This document shows positions 33,979 to 42,034 of a DNA stretch of 59,907 nt, piece after piece (position 1 is the first letter of the stretch; the number at the start of each line of letters is the position of its first letter). The stretch spans positions 1-59,907 of the forward strand of contig SVMW01000012.1 in NCBI GenBank assembly GCA_015067215.1, in the 5' to 3' direction. Made by a program: the position numbers and the translations under genes. The notes below the pieces were generated by a model that made no database searches, was not told the origin of the DNA, and saw only the letters and a program-made list of their open reading frames with translations. This DNA comes from Oscillospiraceae bacterium (GTDB taxonomy: Bacteria > Bacillota > Clostridia > Oscillospirales > Ruminococcaceae).

Positions 33979-34434
33979 TTAAAGCACCTGTTCGAGAATA
34001 AGTGCAAATTCCTCAAGGCCTTTTTTGTCCTCTTCGGAAAATCTGCCCACAAAAGGTGAATCGATGTCCAATACACCCCAGATTTCTCCACCCACATGGA
34101 TTGGCACCACAATTTCGGAGTTGGATGCACTGTCGCAGGCAATGTGACCGGGGAACTCGTGTACATCGTAAACCAGCTGGGTTTTATCTTCTGCCACAGC
34201 TGTGCCGCACACACCGCGGCCCACAGGAATTACAATGCAGGCTGTTTTGCCCTGAAACGGACCAAGCACCAGCTTGCCGTCCTGCATTTTGTAAAAGCCT
34301 GCCCAGTTGATATCTGCAAGGTGTTCCCACAGCAGTGCAGCTGCGTTTGCAAGGTTTGCAGTTTCGTAAGGAATGTCCTCGGTAATAGCCTTAAGCTGGC
34401 TGTTAAGCAGGTTGTAATCGGTTGTTCTTTCCAT
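33979..34434 (-). CDS. Free methionine-(R)-sulfoxide reductase (GAF domain)
   Basis: A 151-residue single-GAF-domain enzyme. The three cysteines of the fRMsr mechanism are present at C66, C76 and C100, with the same 10- and 24-residue spacing as in the E. coli enzyme. Other hallmarks are NWAGFYKM, LGPFQGKTACIVIPVGRGVCG and SEIVVPI. It reduces free Met-R-sulfoxide, an oxidative repair role in the cytosol, with thioredoxin as the usual reductant. CAGGAGAAAACT precedes the ATG. Confidence 0.92.
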   Translation of the reverse strand: MERTTDYNLLNSQLKAITEDIPYETANLANAAALLWEHLADINWAGFYKMQDGKLVLGPFQGKTACIVIPVGRGVCGTAVAEDKTQLVYDVHEFPGHIACDSASNSEIVVPIHVGGEIWGVLDIDSPFVGRFSEEDKKGLEEFALILEQVL

Positions 34435-34511
34435 AGTTTTCTCCTGTATTTTTATATTTTTTCAGGGGATTTGCTTTTCAGCTGCGCACAGCAGCTGTTT
34501 TGATAATCTGT

Positions 34512-34742
34512 TTATTCACCGCGGCCAAAGTTTACCACTTTGCCCTGATTCCAGGCATATACTACGCCTTCTTCAGCTGCTTTTTTGCTTTTTTCGTCTT
34601 TGTATTCCATATGAGGTGTCTGTGCACCGCAGTCTGCACATTCAACATAGCAGCACCAGCCGTTTACATGTTCGAGCCATGCAGGTCCCTGACAGTATGG
34701 ACAGTCCTGCAGGTCATACAGTTCAATATCTTTGAAATCCAT
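34512..34742 (-). CDS. Lar-like zinc-finger protein (restriction alleviation domain type)
   Basis: A 76-residue protein with CPYCQGPAWLE near residue 14 and VECADCGAQTPHMEY near residue 33, followed by AAEEGVVYAWNQGK. The two CxxC knuckles and the A-x-x-x-W-N end match the Lar family (PF14354), named for phage restriction alleviation proteins but common as small chromosomal genes. AAAGGAGAAAATTT precedes the ATG. No restriction system is visible nearby, so function is unknown. Confidence 0.72.
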   Translation of the reverse strand: MDFKDIELYDLQDCPYCQGPAWLEHVNGWCCYVECADCGAQTPHMEYKDEKSKKAAEEGVVYAWNQGKVVNFGRGE

Positions 34743-34903
34743 AAATTTTCTCCTTTATTATAACGCCCGCAAAAAAGGCGGTGTTTTTATTTATATGGAA
34801 TAATATCCGTACACAAAAGTATATCATTTTACCCCGCCTGCTTGCAATAGTATATACTGCCTACACGGCAGACAGGGTTACTTTTCTGCTGTAAACACAG
34901 CTG

Positions 34904-35314
34904 CTATTCTCTTATATATTTAATCAGTATATCATAAATTTCGGGTTTTACCCGTTTAAGGCTGACAACCTTGCCTCCGCAGTCAAGAAAACAGTGTTCA
35001 CTTGTGCCTTCAAAAACAACACTGCCGTCGCCTTTGGTCATTCTGTAACCTATTTTAAGGCGCACGCCCTTAAACTCTGCCACCCATACATCAATGGTGA
35101 CTGTGTCGGCATAGGTGGTGGTGTTTTTATATTTTCCCTCCACCGCTGTCACAGGGGAGATTATTCCCATTTTCTCAATGGTGTCATAGCCGCAGCCGAT
35201 TTTTTCCAGAAAATCGGTACGGGCTTCCTCCATCCAGCGTATGTAGTTGGAATGATGGGTAATGCCCATCTTGTCCGTTTCGTAGTAGTGCACCTTATGG
35301 GTGTAAAGTTCCAT
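34904..35314 (-). CDS. Acyl-CoA thioesterase, YbgC/FadM-type hotdog fold
   Basis: A 136-residue hotdog-fold thioesterase. Its catalytic signature is HYYETDKMGITHHSNYIRWMEEAR with Asp14, as in 4-hydroxybenzoyl-CoA thioesterase/YbgC. It hydrolyses short acyl-CoA thioesters in the cytosol. The start at 35314 has GAAAGGAACACAAAA upstream; the in-frame ATG at 35341 immediately follows the upstream stop but has no suitable ribosome site of its own. It is directly downstream of the GT-C-like gene, so the two form an operon. Confidence 0.85.
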   Translation of the reverse strand: MELYTHKVHYYETDKMGITHHSNYIRWMEEARTDFLEKIGCGYDTIEKMGIISPVTAVEGKYKNTTTYADTVTIDVWVAEFKGVRLKIGYRMTKGDGSVVFEGTSEHCFLDCGGKVVSLKRVKPEIYDILIKYIRE

Positions 35315-35341
35315 TTTTGTGTTCCTTTCTGCGGCCGGCAT

Positions 35342-37336
35342 TTATTCCCAGTCGGTATAGTTAAGGGCAGGCATTGCAGCAACAAACTGTGCATCTGTCA
35401 CAGCAAGTTCTATGCCGCCGCCGTACTGTGCGGTTATCACCGCTTCGCCGTAGCCTTCGTCAAGCAGCACAGGTATGTAACCGCTGCCGCTGCCCGGCAT
35501 TGCAAGGGTGCTTTGTTCGCCCCCTGACACACAGCCTGTTGTAACCACCGCCGCGGTGCGGTTAAGGGATAAAAATCTGTCCCACATATTATTGAACTGT
35601 GTGGAATAGCTTATCTGCACATCTGCCACAAATTCTTCGGTGTTGTCACTTGTACAGATAATTTTTACATTGCCGCTGTCCAGCTGCAAAATTTCCACCT
35701 TTACAGCCGCGTCGATATATCTGCTTTCGCATTTTGACCACAGCCAGCTGTATTCAGTTTTGAAGGTTTTTATATAATTTGGCAGCAGATGTCGGTAAAA
35801 ATGCCAGTTCTGTGTGGAAACCCAGCTTTCTGTAACAAGGGAGGAAGTCTGTGCATAAGGGTACTGCCCTTCCACAAAGTTTTTCGCATAGTTTTCCTGC
35901 GTTTCTCTGCCCAGAGCGTGAATTATATAGTCATAACCTGTCGGCTGAAATGTGCCTTTTACCGTTTCAAGCCCTGTTGCATAGGTGGAAAACACCTGTT
36001 TGTCCCCCACAATATCAGCGGCTTCCAGCAAAGCCTTTGTCTGTGTTGAAGGGCCGCCAAAAGCGTCTATGTAAACGCCCTGAGGCTGCGGCGCAAAGGT
36101 TGCCGCCTGCAGAATGTAAAAGGCTGTTACCGCACATACCAGCAATGCGCTGCCAAGGTCGGCAAATCTGCCCAGTTTTGAAAATCTGCTGCATATAAAA
36201 TTTATTGCTGCAGCTGCCGCAAGCAGAAGGGAATAAACCTCCAGCGGTTCGCGGCAGTTAAAGCCCGATCCCCCCGCAACATAAACAAGGGTACCCGCTG
36301 TAACTGTAAGTGTTATAAACACAAGATAAAGCAGGCTGTTGTCCGCCTTGCCTTTTATAAGGTGATACAGTGCCCAGCAGAAAAACGCCAGAAATATTGC
36401 GATAAAAAACCACATTTCTTCGGTTGTGAAGATATATTCCAAAACCGATACGTCGCCTGTTCCGTTAAAGTAAAAATACTGATACTGCGCTGTCTGTGCC
36501 ATGGATGCCAGATAACTTCCCGGGTGACCTGCTGTTACCACGCACATACTTGCCAACGCACCAACAGCTGTTGCGGCAACCATAATGCCAAAACGTTTTG
36601 CAAACTGCACAAATGAAAATCTGTATACAAAAATCTGCAGGATTATATATATCACAAATGCAGCTGCAATTGCTGCCACACCATAGTCATTGCTCCACAC
36701 AATGAACATACCAAGTATAATCCCCAGAACGGCAGCTGTCCTGCAGTTTTTCAGACTGTTTATCCAGTCAATGCTTTTGCCCGAACGTTTTTTATAAACC
36801 TCTGCGGCAACAACCGCAATTATAACAATCAGAAACGGCAGAAAACTGCGCACACCGCGCATGGAGTTTGACGGTGTATACAGCCCTTTGAAGCGTTCGG
36901 TAAATATCCAGCCGTATTTTGGGCCAAGCAGACGGAACAAAATCTGTGTGGAAATTATTTTTGCAGTTGCAGCTGATACAAAGCAGGATATTTCCAGCCG
37001 TTTTGTCACAAGGTACATCACCATAAAAACACTGAGCGAAAAAATGATGTTTGATGTAAATGTTGTAACAAACAGGCTGTTTGAAAATGTATTTTTAAGT
37101 GCTACAAACGGCAGATTTATAAACACAGGTGCCATACCGATATAGTTGGAAAACTCCGCATATGGTATCTGCCCGTCCAGTATACGTCTGAATACATTGT
37201 AACTTTGAAAATCTCCGTTTATCGAAACATAGTCACAGATGGCTGCCCTTTCGGCTGCAAACAGCCAGCTTAACAGCAGCACCGCAAGGATATATGCCGC
37301 AACAACGGCTTTTTTGTAATGTTTTTTTATCTTCAT
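35342..37336 (-). CDS. Large polytopic membrane protein, GT-C glycosyltransferase-like
   Basis: A 664-residue protein with about 11 hydrophobic helices over residues 10-450, then a soluble domain of about 210 residues (extracytoplasmic, beta-rich, after ATFAPQPQGVYIDAF). The first external loop, NGDFQSYNVFRRILDGQIPY, has the Asp, the Arg-x-Leu-x-Gly and the Pro-Tyr of GT-C membrane glycosyltransferases that use polyprenyl-phosphate sugars. Function is therefore tentatively glycan transfer at the outer face. The start at 37336 (MKIKKHY) has GTGGGG upstream, which is weak. I cannot name a family firmly. Confidence 0.65.
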   Translation of the reverse strand: MKIKKHYKKAVVAAYILAVLLLSWLFAAERAAICDYVSINGDFQSYNVFRRILDGQIPYAEFSNYIGMAPVFINLPFVALKNTFSNSLFVTTFTSNIIFSLSVFMVMYLVTKRLEISCFVSAATAKIISTQILFRLLGPKYGWIFTERFKGLYTPSNSMRGVRSFLPFLIVIIAVVAAEVYKKRSGKSIDWINSLKNCRTAAVLGIILGMFIVWSNDYGVAAIAAAFVIYIILQIFVYRFSFVQFAKRFGIMVAATAVGALASMCVVTAGHPGSYLASMAQTAQYQYFYFNGTGDVSVLEYIFTTEEMWFFIAIFLAFFCWALYHLIKGKADNSLLYLVFITLTVTAGTLVYVAGGSGFNCREPLEVYSLLLAAAAAINFICSRFSKLGRFADLGSALLVCAVTAFYILQAATFAPQPQGVYIDAFGGPSTQTKALLEAADIVGDKQVFSTYATGLETVKGTFQPTGYDYIIHALGRETQENYAKNFVEGQYPYAQTSSLVTESWVSTQNWHFYRHLLPNYIKTFKTEYSWLWSKCESRYIDAAVKVEILQLDSGNVKIICTSDNTEEFVADVQISYSTQFNNMWDRFLSLNRTAAVVTTGCVSGGEQSTLAMPGSGSGYIPVLLDEGYGEAVITAQYGGGIELAVTDAQFVAAMPALNYTDWE

Positions 37337-37369
37337 ATAAATCCCCACTCGTCATGGTATCATATTTTG

Positions 37370-38713
37370 TTATTTATACTTTTTCCATTCCCTGTCGATA
37401 TATCTGCTTAAACCTTTATAATATTTTTCATTATACGGCACAAAAAGATAAGCTTCGTTTTTGTATTCCTCACAGTTATATTTTTCACTGCCCAGCACCT
37501 TTTCGGCATAGGCGTCCACACAGGCAGGATACCCTGTGCCCACATTGAAACGGTAAAAGTCCTTTACAAAGTACAGCCCCATTTTATTGAAATGGTCACC
37601 TCTCAGACAGCTGTTGAAGGCGGGGTTTTCGGCAATAAGGGTGCGCAGGTCAAATTCAGGGTCACTGCACAGTTCCTTAAGTTTCGGCACTGCATCATAC
37701 AGTTTCTGACTTATCAGCCCTTTGCTTTCACTCCATTTAAGGAACACTGCCAGATGGTTAAGGCCATTGAGTTCCTCGGTGTCAAGCTGCATGTTTTTAA
37801 CTTTACGGGTGTGGGTGCGGCCGTTGTCAATCATTTTACCCCAGTAGACACCATCCACTTTTTTATCCTCAGCAGCACCGATTGCCACGCTGCAGTTCTG
37901 TGCAAAAAAGGCAAGGTCCTTTTCGGTAAGGCACACAATAACATGGTTTGCATCGTACTGCCCCATTTTGGTGGCGTGTTCCATAAAATCGCTGTACGGC
38001 ACTTCGTTGCCGTCAGGCACGCGCACATAATATCCCTTTAAATTATCAATTTTACCAAAGGGTACATATGGTTTTTCAGGCACAACCGCCATAACATTTT
38101 CGCCGATGAAAAACAGGCCGAAAACTATATCGTCGTCCAGCTTGTAATATTTTGGTGTGGCGTAAAACAGGTTCATCTGCTGCAGGCGGTCAAGGAACTT
38201 TTCAAAACCTTCCAGTGTGCCGCCGATTTCGTCAATCTGCTCCTTGCCAATGTTTATAGGGTTCATCGCTGCAAGAACTGTAAAACTCTGATATGTATTG
38301 TTTGAAAGTTCCGCGTCCATGCGCTTCAAAGCGTCAAGGCTTGCATTCATGTTGTTTTCGATAAGCTGTGGTATATGCTTGAGTGTTACAAACTCATCAT
38401 CGCAGACAAAACTGTCCACATTGAATATACCGCAGATTTTTTCGGTAACTGCATAGGCGTTGCGGATATCGGTTTCGGTGTTTGGCAAAGGCAGGCTGAT
38501 ACACACATCACCGTCAGCAAACCACACCTCAAAACCGCGTCCCACGCTGTTTTCGTCATACATAACGGTGTAGTTGTCCCCTACTTTATCAAAAATCATA
38601 CAGTATTCCACATCCATCGCACCGTAGCTTAAGTTTTGCAGGGCTGCAATCTGCACAATGGAAACTTCTCCCTGATGATGTTCGTTTTGCTGTATTTTTA
38701 TCTGAACTGCCAT
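37370..38713 (-). CDS. Unrecognised cytosolic protein, DUF4299-like N-terminal region
   Basis: A 447-residue soluble protein with no signal or membrane segments. The N-terminal 110 residues (FDKVGDNYTVMYDENSVGRG, then FEVWFADGDVCISLPLPNTE) resemble, in my recollection, the DUF4299 family of Firmicutes. The rest contains a DUF4299-like YFVKDFYRFNVGTGYPAC end and no catalytic motif that I recognise. AGAGGTGTATACT precedes the ATG at 38713; an in-frame extension to 38872 is AT-rich and lacks a ribosome site. It is 33 bases upstream of the GT-C-like gene on the same strand. Confidence 0.65.
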   Translation of the reverse strand: MAVQIKIQQNEHHQGEVSIVQIAALQNLSYGAMDVEYCMIFDKVGDNYTVMYDENSVGRGFEVWFADGDVCISLPLPNTETDIRNAYAVTEKICGIFNVDSFVCDDEFVTLKHIPQLIENNMNASLDALKRMDAELSNNTYQSFTVLAAMNPINIGKEQIDEIGGTLEGFEKFLDRLQQMNLFYATPKYYKLDDDIVFGLFFIGENVMAVVPEKPYVPFGKIDNLKGYYVRVPDGNEVPYSDFMEHATKMGQYDANHVIVCLTEKDLAFFAQNCSVAIGAAEDKKVDGVYWGKMIDNGRTHTRKVKNMQLDTEELNGLNHLAVFLKWSESKGLISQKLYDAVPKLKELCSDPEFDLRTLIAENPAFNSCLRGDHFNKMGLYFVKDFYRFNVGTGYPACVDAYAEKVLGSEKYNCEEYKNEAYLFVPYNEKYYKGLSRYIDREWKKYK

Positions 38714-38846
38714 AGTATACACCTCTTTTGGATATTTGCTGATTAAATTATAACATATATTGCATTTTAAATATATTAAAATTTGCAGGCAAAGCAAAAA
38801 TGCTGTCACAGTATAATACAAATTCCGATGCAAAGCTGTATTCTGC

Positions 38847-38890
38847 AAAAAAATCCCCCGTCTTTCAGACATATCATCAGGACGGGGGAA
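38847..38890 (-). terminator. Terminator of the CLC transporter gene
   Basis: CCCCCGTC (38855-38862) pairs with GACGGGGG (38881-38888) around an 18-base loop. The minus strand continues ATTTTTTT. Confidence 0.8.
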
Positions 38891-38903
38891 GATTTATTGA
38901 ATT

Positions 38904-40160
38904 TTACATAGCATCCTTGTTTATAAACTCGGCGCTGGTTTTGGAGTATACAAATTTCTGTGCACTGTAGAGGCTGAAATAGCCTGAAAGCACATAGCAG
39001 AATGCCACAACAATTGCCATTGGGATAAGATTTGCACTGCCAAAAATTTCCACACCGAGAATAAGGCTGGTAACAGGTGAGTTGATAACACAGCAGAACA
39101 AGCCTACCACACCAAGTGCCGCACCGAGATGAGGGTCGATGGCAATTACCGTGCATATTGTGTACCCAAGGGTTGAACCGATAAAGAAGGTAGGCACAAT
39201 TTCGCCGCCTTTGAACCCGCAGCCAATGGTGAGTGCGGTAAAAATTATTTTAAGCAGAAAAGCATAGGGCACAAGGCTTTCGGCATAGATGCTTTTGTCC
39301 ACCGCTTCCATGCCTGCACCAAGATAATCGGTGCCGAAAACCGCCACAAGTGCCATAAGTATAACAGACCCTGCGATTACGCGGGTGTACGGATTTTTAA
39401 AATATTTGTGGAACAGTTTATGCCCTTTGTGCATTGCCAGCACAAAGCCTATTGAAACCACCGCAACCACAAAAGAAAACGCCATAAGCATCACAAAGCT
39501 TTCAGGCTCAACCCGGAGCACTGTTTCCAGCGTGTAATGCACACTGTGGCATCCCAGCATCTGTGCGGTGAAAAACGCAACAAGGGCAGAACACAGACAA
39601 GGCATAAGTGCCGAGTAGTAAAAAACCCCTACGCTTATTACTTCCATGGAAAATATTGTGGCAGTAAGCGGTGTGCCGAACAAAGCGGAAAAAACCGACG
39701 CCATGCCGCACATAATATAGATGGACATTTCCTTCTGGTCCGCTTTCATAATTCTGCCGAATGTTGTGGCAAGGCTGCCGCCAATCTGCAGCGCCGCACC
39801 TTCGCGCCCGCTGGAACCGCCCACAAGGTGAGTGATTACCGTTGCGGCAAAGATGGCAGGAAACAGCCTGCGCGGCACTTTGTCCTGCTGACGCACCGAC
39901 TGAATTATGGTGTTTGTACCCGGCTGGTTGTGCAGACCAACGCTGTGGTACAAAAACACAATGAGCATACCGCCCAGCGGCATAAGCCAGATGAGAAAAC
40001 TGTTTTCCACACGGATTGCTGTCACATAGTCAATTGCGTGGTGGAACGCTGCCCCCACAACACCGCATACACCCCCCAGCACAAGGGATATAAGTATCCA
40101 TTTTACTCCGTATCGTATATTATTTTTAAGTTCGTTTGCTACTATTTTGCCTGTACTCAT
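38904..40160 (-). CDS. CLC-family anion/proton antiporter, possibly fluoride type
   Basis: A 418-residue CLC protein. The gating-glutamate motif is present as GSSGREGAALQIGGSLA. The usual GREGP proline is replaced by Ala, and the GSGIP ion-site motif is replaced by QPGTNTII. A second conserved site is GFKGGEIVPTFFIGSTLG. The GREG(T/A)ALQ(M/I)GGS pattern with a missing GSGIP is what I recall for the CLC-F fluoride/proton antiporters and related voltage-gated chloride channel family proteins. Chloride transport remains possible. The ATG at 40160 is preferred; an upstream in-frame ATG is at 40202. A consensus promoter lies upstream. Confidence 0.85.
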   Translation of the reverse strand: MSTGKIVANELKNNIRYGVKWILISLVLGGVCGVVGAAFHHAIDYVTAIRVENSFLIWLMPLGGMLIVFLYHSVGLHNQPGTNTIIQSVRQQDKVPRRLFPAIFAATVITHLVGGSSGREGAALQIGGSLATTFGRIMKADQKEMSIYIMCGMASVFSALFGTPLTATIFSMEVISVGVFYYSALMPCLCSALVAFFTAQMLGCHSVHYTLETVLRVEPESFVMLMAFSFVVAVVSIGFVLAMHKGHKLFHKYFKNPYTRVIAGSVILMALVAVFGTDYLGAGMEAVDKSIYAESLVPYAFLLKIIFTALTIGCGFKGGEIVPTFFIGSTLGYTICTVIAIDPHLGAALGVVGLFCCVINSPVTSLILGVEIFGSANLIPMAIVVAFCYVLSGYFSLYSAQKFVYSKTSAEFINKDAM

Positions 40161-40242
40161 AGAATTTACCGTTTTGCCTTGATTTCTGTATATGTATAAC
40201 ATTGTTAAACTTTGGCAATTTGCATTGCCGCATTTCTATCCA

Positions 40243-40271
40243 ATTATATTTTATAACAAATATTGTGTCAA
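40243..40271 (-). promoter_or_regulatory. Consensus promoter of the CLC gene
   Basis: Minus-strand TTGACA (40266-40271), 17-base spacer, TATAAT (40243-40248): perfect in both boxes and spacing. A leader of about 75 bases precedes the ATG at 40160. Confidence 0.85.
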
Positions 40272-40311
40272 TGCAACAGTCGGCAGAACACTCTGTTATA
40301 ATTTATATGTC

Positions 40312-40350
40312 AGACAAAAACAGCCCCGTACAGTTGTACAGAGCTGTTTG
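40312..40350 (-). terminator. Terminator of the S10 peptidase gene
   Basis: Minus strand: AACAGC-tc-TGTAC-AACT-GTAC-gggg-CTGTT followed by TTTTG. Stem outer arms are at 40319-40324 and 40343-40348. Confidence 0.65.
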
Positions 40351-40370
40351 AATTCAGTTTTCAGGGCTGA

Positions 40371-41810
40371 CTATTTTGTCGGGTCTTCGCCTTTTACAAA
40401 TTTGCGGACATCATCGTTTACCAGTTTAACGTTTACTTCGTCAAGGTAAATCATATGACCGGATTCGTACCCTTTAAAGAACACACGGTCTTTAGGGAAG
40501 TCAGAATGGTTCATTGTATACCACAGAATGCCTGTTTCGGTGCACAGGTCATACCAGCCGTTCATAAAGAACACGCGCATGCCGGGTGCACGGCGCATTG
40601 CGTCACTTACGCATTCCGCTGTGTTGCGGGACTGTACTTCGTTTTTCCATTTTGCCCACAGACGTGCGGAGGACAGGAAGTTGCGGTCCCATTTAATATT
40701 GAGTTTAGGGCAGATAACACCGAGAAGCACTGACTGGAAGAATGGGTCGTATTTGCCTTCTGCAGGGTCGTCACCAAGGCCGCGCTGTCTTTCTGCAAGG
40801 CCTGTGTAGAGCGGACGTGTAAGTCTGCCGTCAAGGCGGGAAACAGACAATCCCTTGCCGCGTGCAACTTCGCTGCGGTAGATTGTATCTTCAACAACAA
40901 GGTTTCTCTGTTCAATATATTCGCGGGAAACGCCTGTATAGTGCATAAGTTTCTGAATAATTTCTTCTCTTTCCTCACCAACAACTGCTTCGCCTTTGAA
41001 CAGTGCTACAAGATAATCTGTTGCTGCCCAGTGGCTTGCTTCGTAAACAAATTCTTCAAGGCCCTGTTCTGTAGGATGGTTGTGGTACCAGTGAACAGCT
41101 GCAAGGGTAGGGAAGCTTGTGATTGCAGGATAAACAGGTGGTGTGTCGTGGAAGTATTTGCCGTTTGTCACGGTGTTGCCGATCATGATAAGGCCGTCAA
41201 ATGCCATGCTGAAGCTGCGGTCGGTGCCGCCTGCCAGTGTGCCCATGCCTGCAATTGTTGCAGCACGTGTACAGCCATAACTTTCACCCATAAGATATTT
41301 AGGGCTTTCCCAGCGGTTGTATCTGTCAAGCCATTTCTGAATCATTGTCAAGAAACTTTCTGCGTCAGGTTCAATGCCCCAGAATTTATCTGCTTTTGTT
41401 TCGTCAATAAGTCTGCCGAAACCTGTGCCCACAGGGTCGCACACAACAAGGTCAGCCACGTCAAGCAGGCAATATTCGTTATCCTGACTTTCGTATGGCG
41501 GCAGTGGTGTAAACGGGTCGTCAGGGTCGGTGCTGTATTTGAGACGTGTAGGGCCAACATAGCCAACATGCACCATCATTGAAGATGTGCCCGGTCCGCC
41601 GTTGAAGCAGAAAATTACAGGACGGTCCTTTGTGTTTTCCACATCACTGCGGAAATAGGAATATGTAAACATAGAAGCTATAGCCTTGCCGTCATCATCG
41701 TAAAAAACTGTGTCTTCGGCAACTGTATTGTAGGGAATTTTCTTTCCGTAAACTTCAATACAGCCTTCGGATGTAAAACGGGAAGGGGTAAAAACGTCTG
41801 TTCTCAGCAT
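40371..41810 (-). CDS. Cytosolic serine carboxypeptidase (peptidase family S10)
   Basis: A 479-residue S10 alpha/beta-hydrolase. The oxyanion loop FNGGPGTSSM, nucleophile GESYG (YLMGESYGCTRAATI), VDPVGTGFG-type strand, catalytic Asp in FMNGWYDLCTET and His in YESGHMIYL are all present. There is no signal peptide, in contrast to eukaryotic vacuolar S10 enzymes, so it acts in the cytosol on C-terminal peptides or on esters. CAAGGAGGTTTTCAA precedes the ATG. It is a single gene with its own terminator. Confidence 0.87.
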   Translation of the reverse strand: MLRTDVFTPSRFTSEGCIEVYGKKIPYNTVAEDTVFYDDDGKAIASMFTYSYFRSDVENTKDRPVIFCFNGGPGTSSMMVHVGYVGPTRLKYSTDPDDPFTPLPPYESQDNEYCLLDVADLVVCDPVGTGFGRLIDETKADKFWGIEPDAESFLTMIQKWLDRYNRWESPKYLMGESYGCTRAATIAGMGTLAGGTDRSFSMAFDGLIMIGNTVTNGKYFHDTPPVYPAITSFPTLAAVHWYHNHPTEQGLEEFVYEASHWAATDYLVALFKGEAVVGEEREEIIQKLMHYTGVSREYIEQRNLVVEDTIYRSEVARGKGLSVSRLDGRLTRPLYTGLAERQRGLGDDPAEGKYDPFFQSVLLGVICPKLNIKWDRNFLSSARLWAKWKNEVQSRNTAECVSDAMRRAPGMRVFFMNGWYDLCTETGILWYTMNHSDFPKDRVFFKGYESGHMIYLDEVNVKLVNDDVRKFVKGEDPTK

Positions 41811-41984
41811 TTGAAAACCTCCTTGTACAAAAGAAAATTTTATTATATCTATACTGATAATATATCACTTTTTGCTCAGGCAAGTAAACTGTGATAGTTG
41901 ATAGAATTTAACCCTTTCAATTGGATGTTTTTACATATAAATATCGGTTCTTTCCTTTCTCTTTTGTGGCATAAAACCCGGCAC

Positions 41985-42014
41985 AAAAAAGACGGACAGA
42001 TTTCTCTGTCCGTC
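41985..42014 (-). terminator. Terminator of lysS
   Basis: Perfect stem GACGGACAGA (41991-42000) / TCTGTCCGTC (42005-42014), with TTTTTT following on the minus strand. Confidence 0.9.
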
Positions 42015-42034
42015 GGTTAATTTTTGTTTTCAGA

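Noticed and set aside
40161-40370. Fluoride riboswitch upstream of the CLC gene
   Set aside because: I looked for the conserved GGNGAUGG-type core and its pseudoknot in the leader and did not find it.
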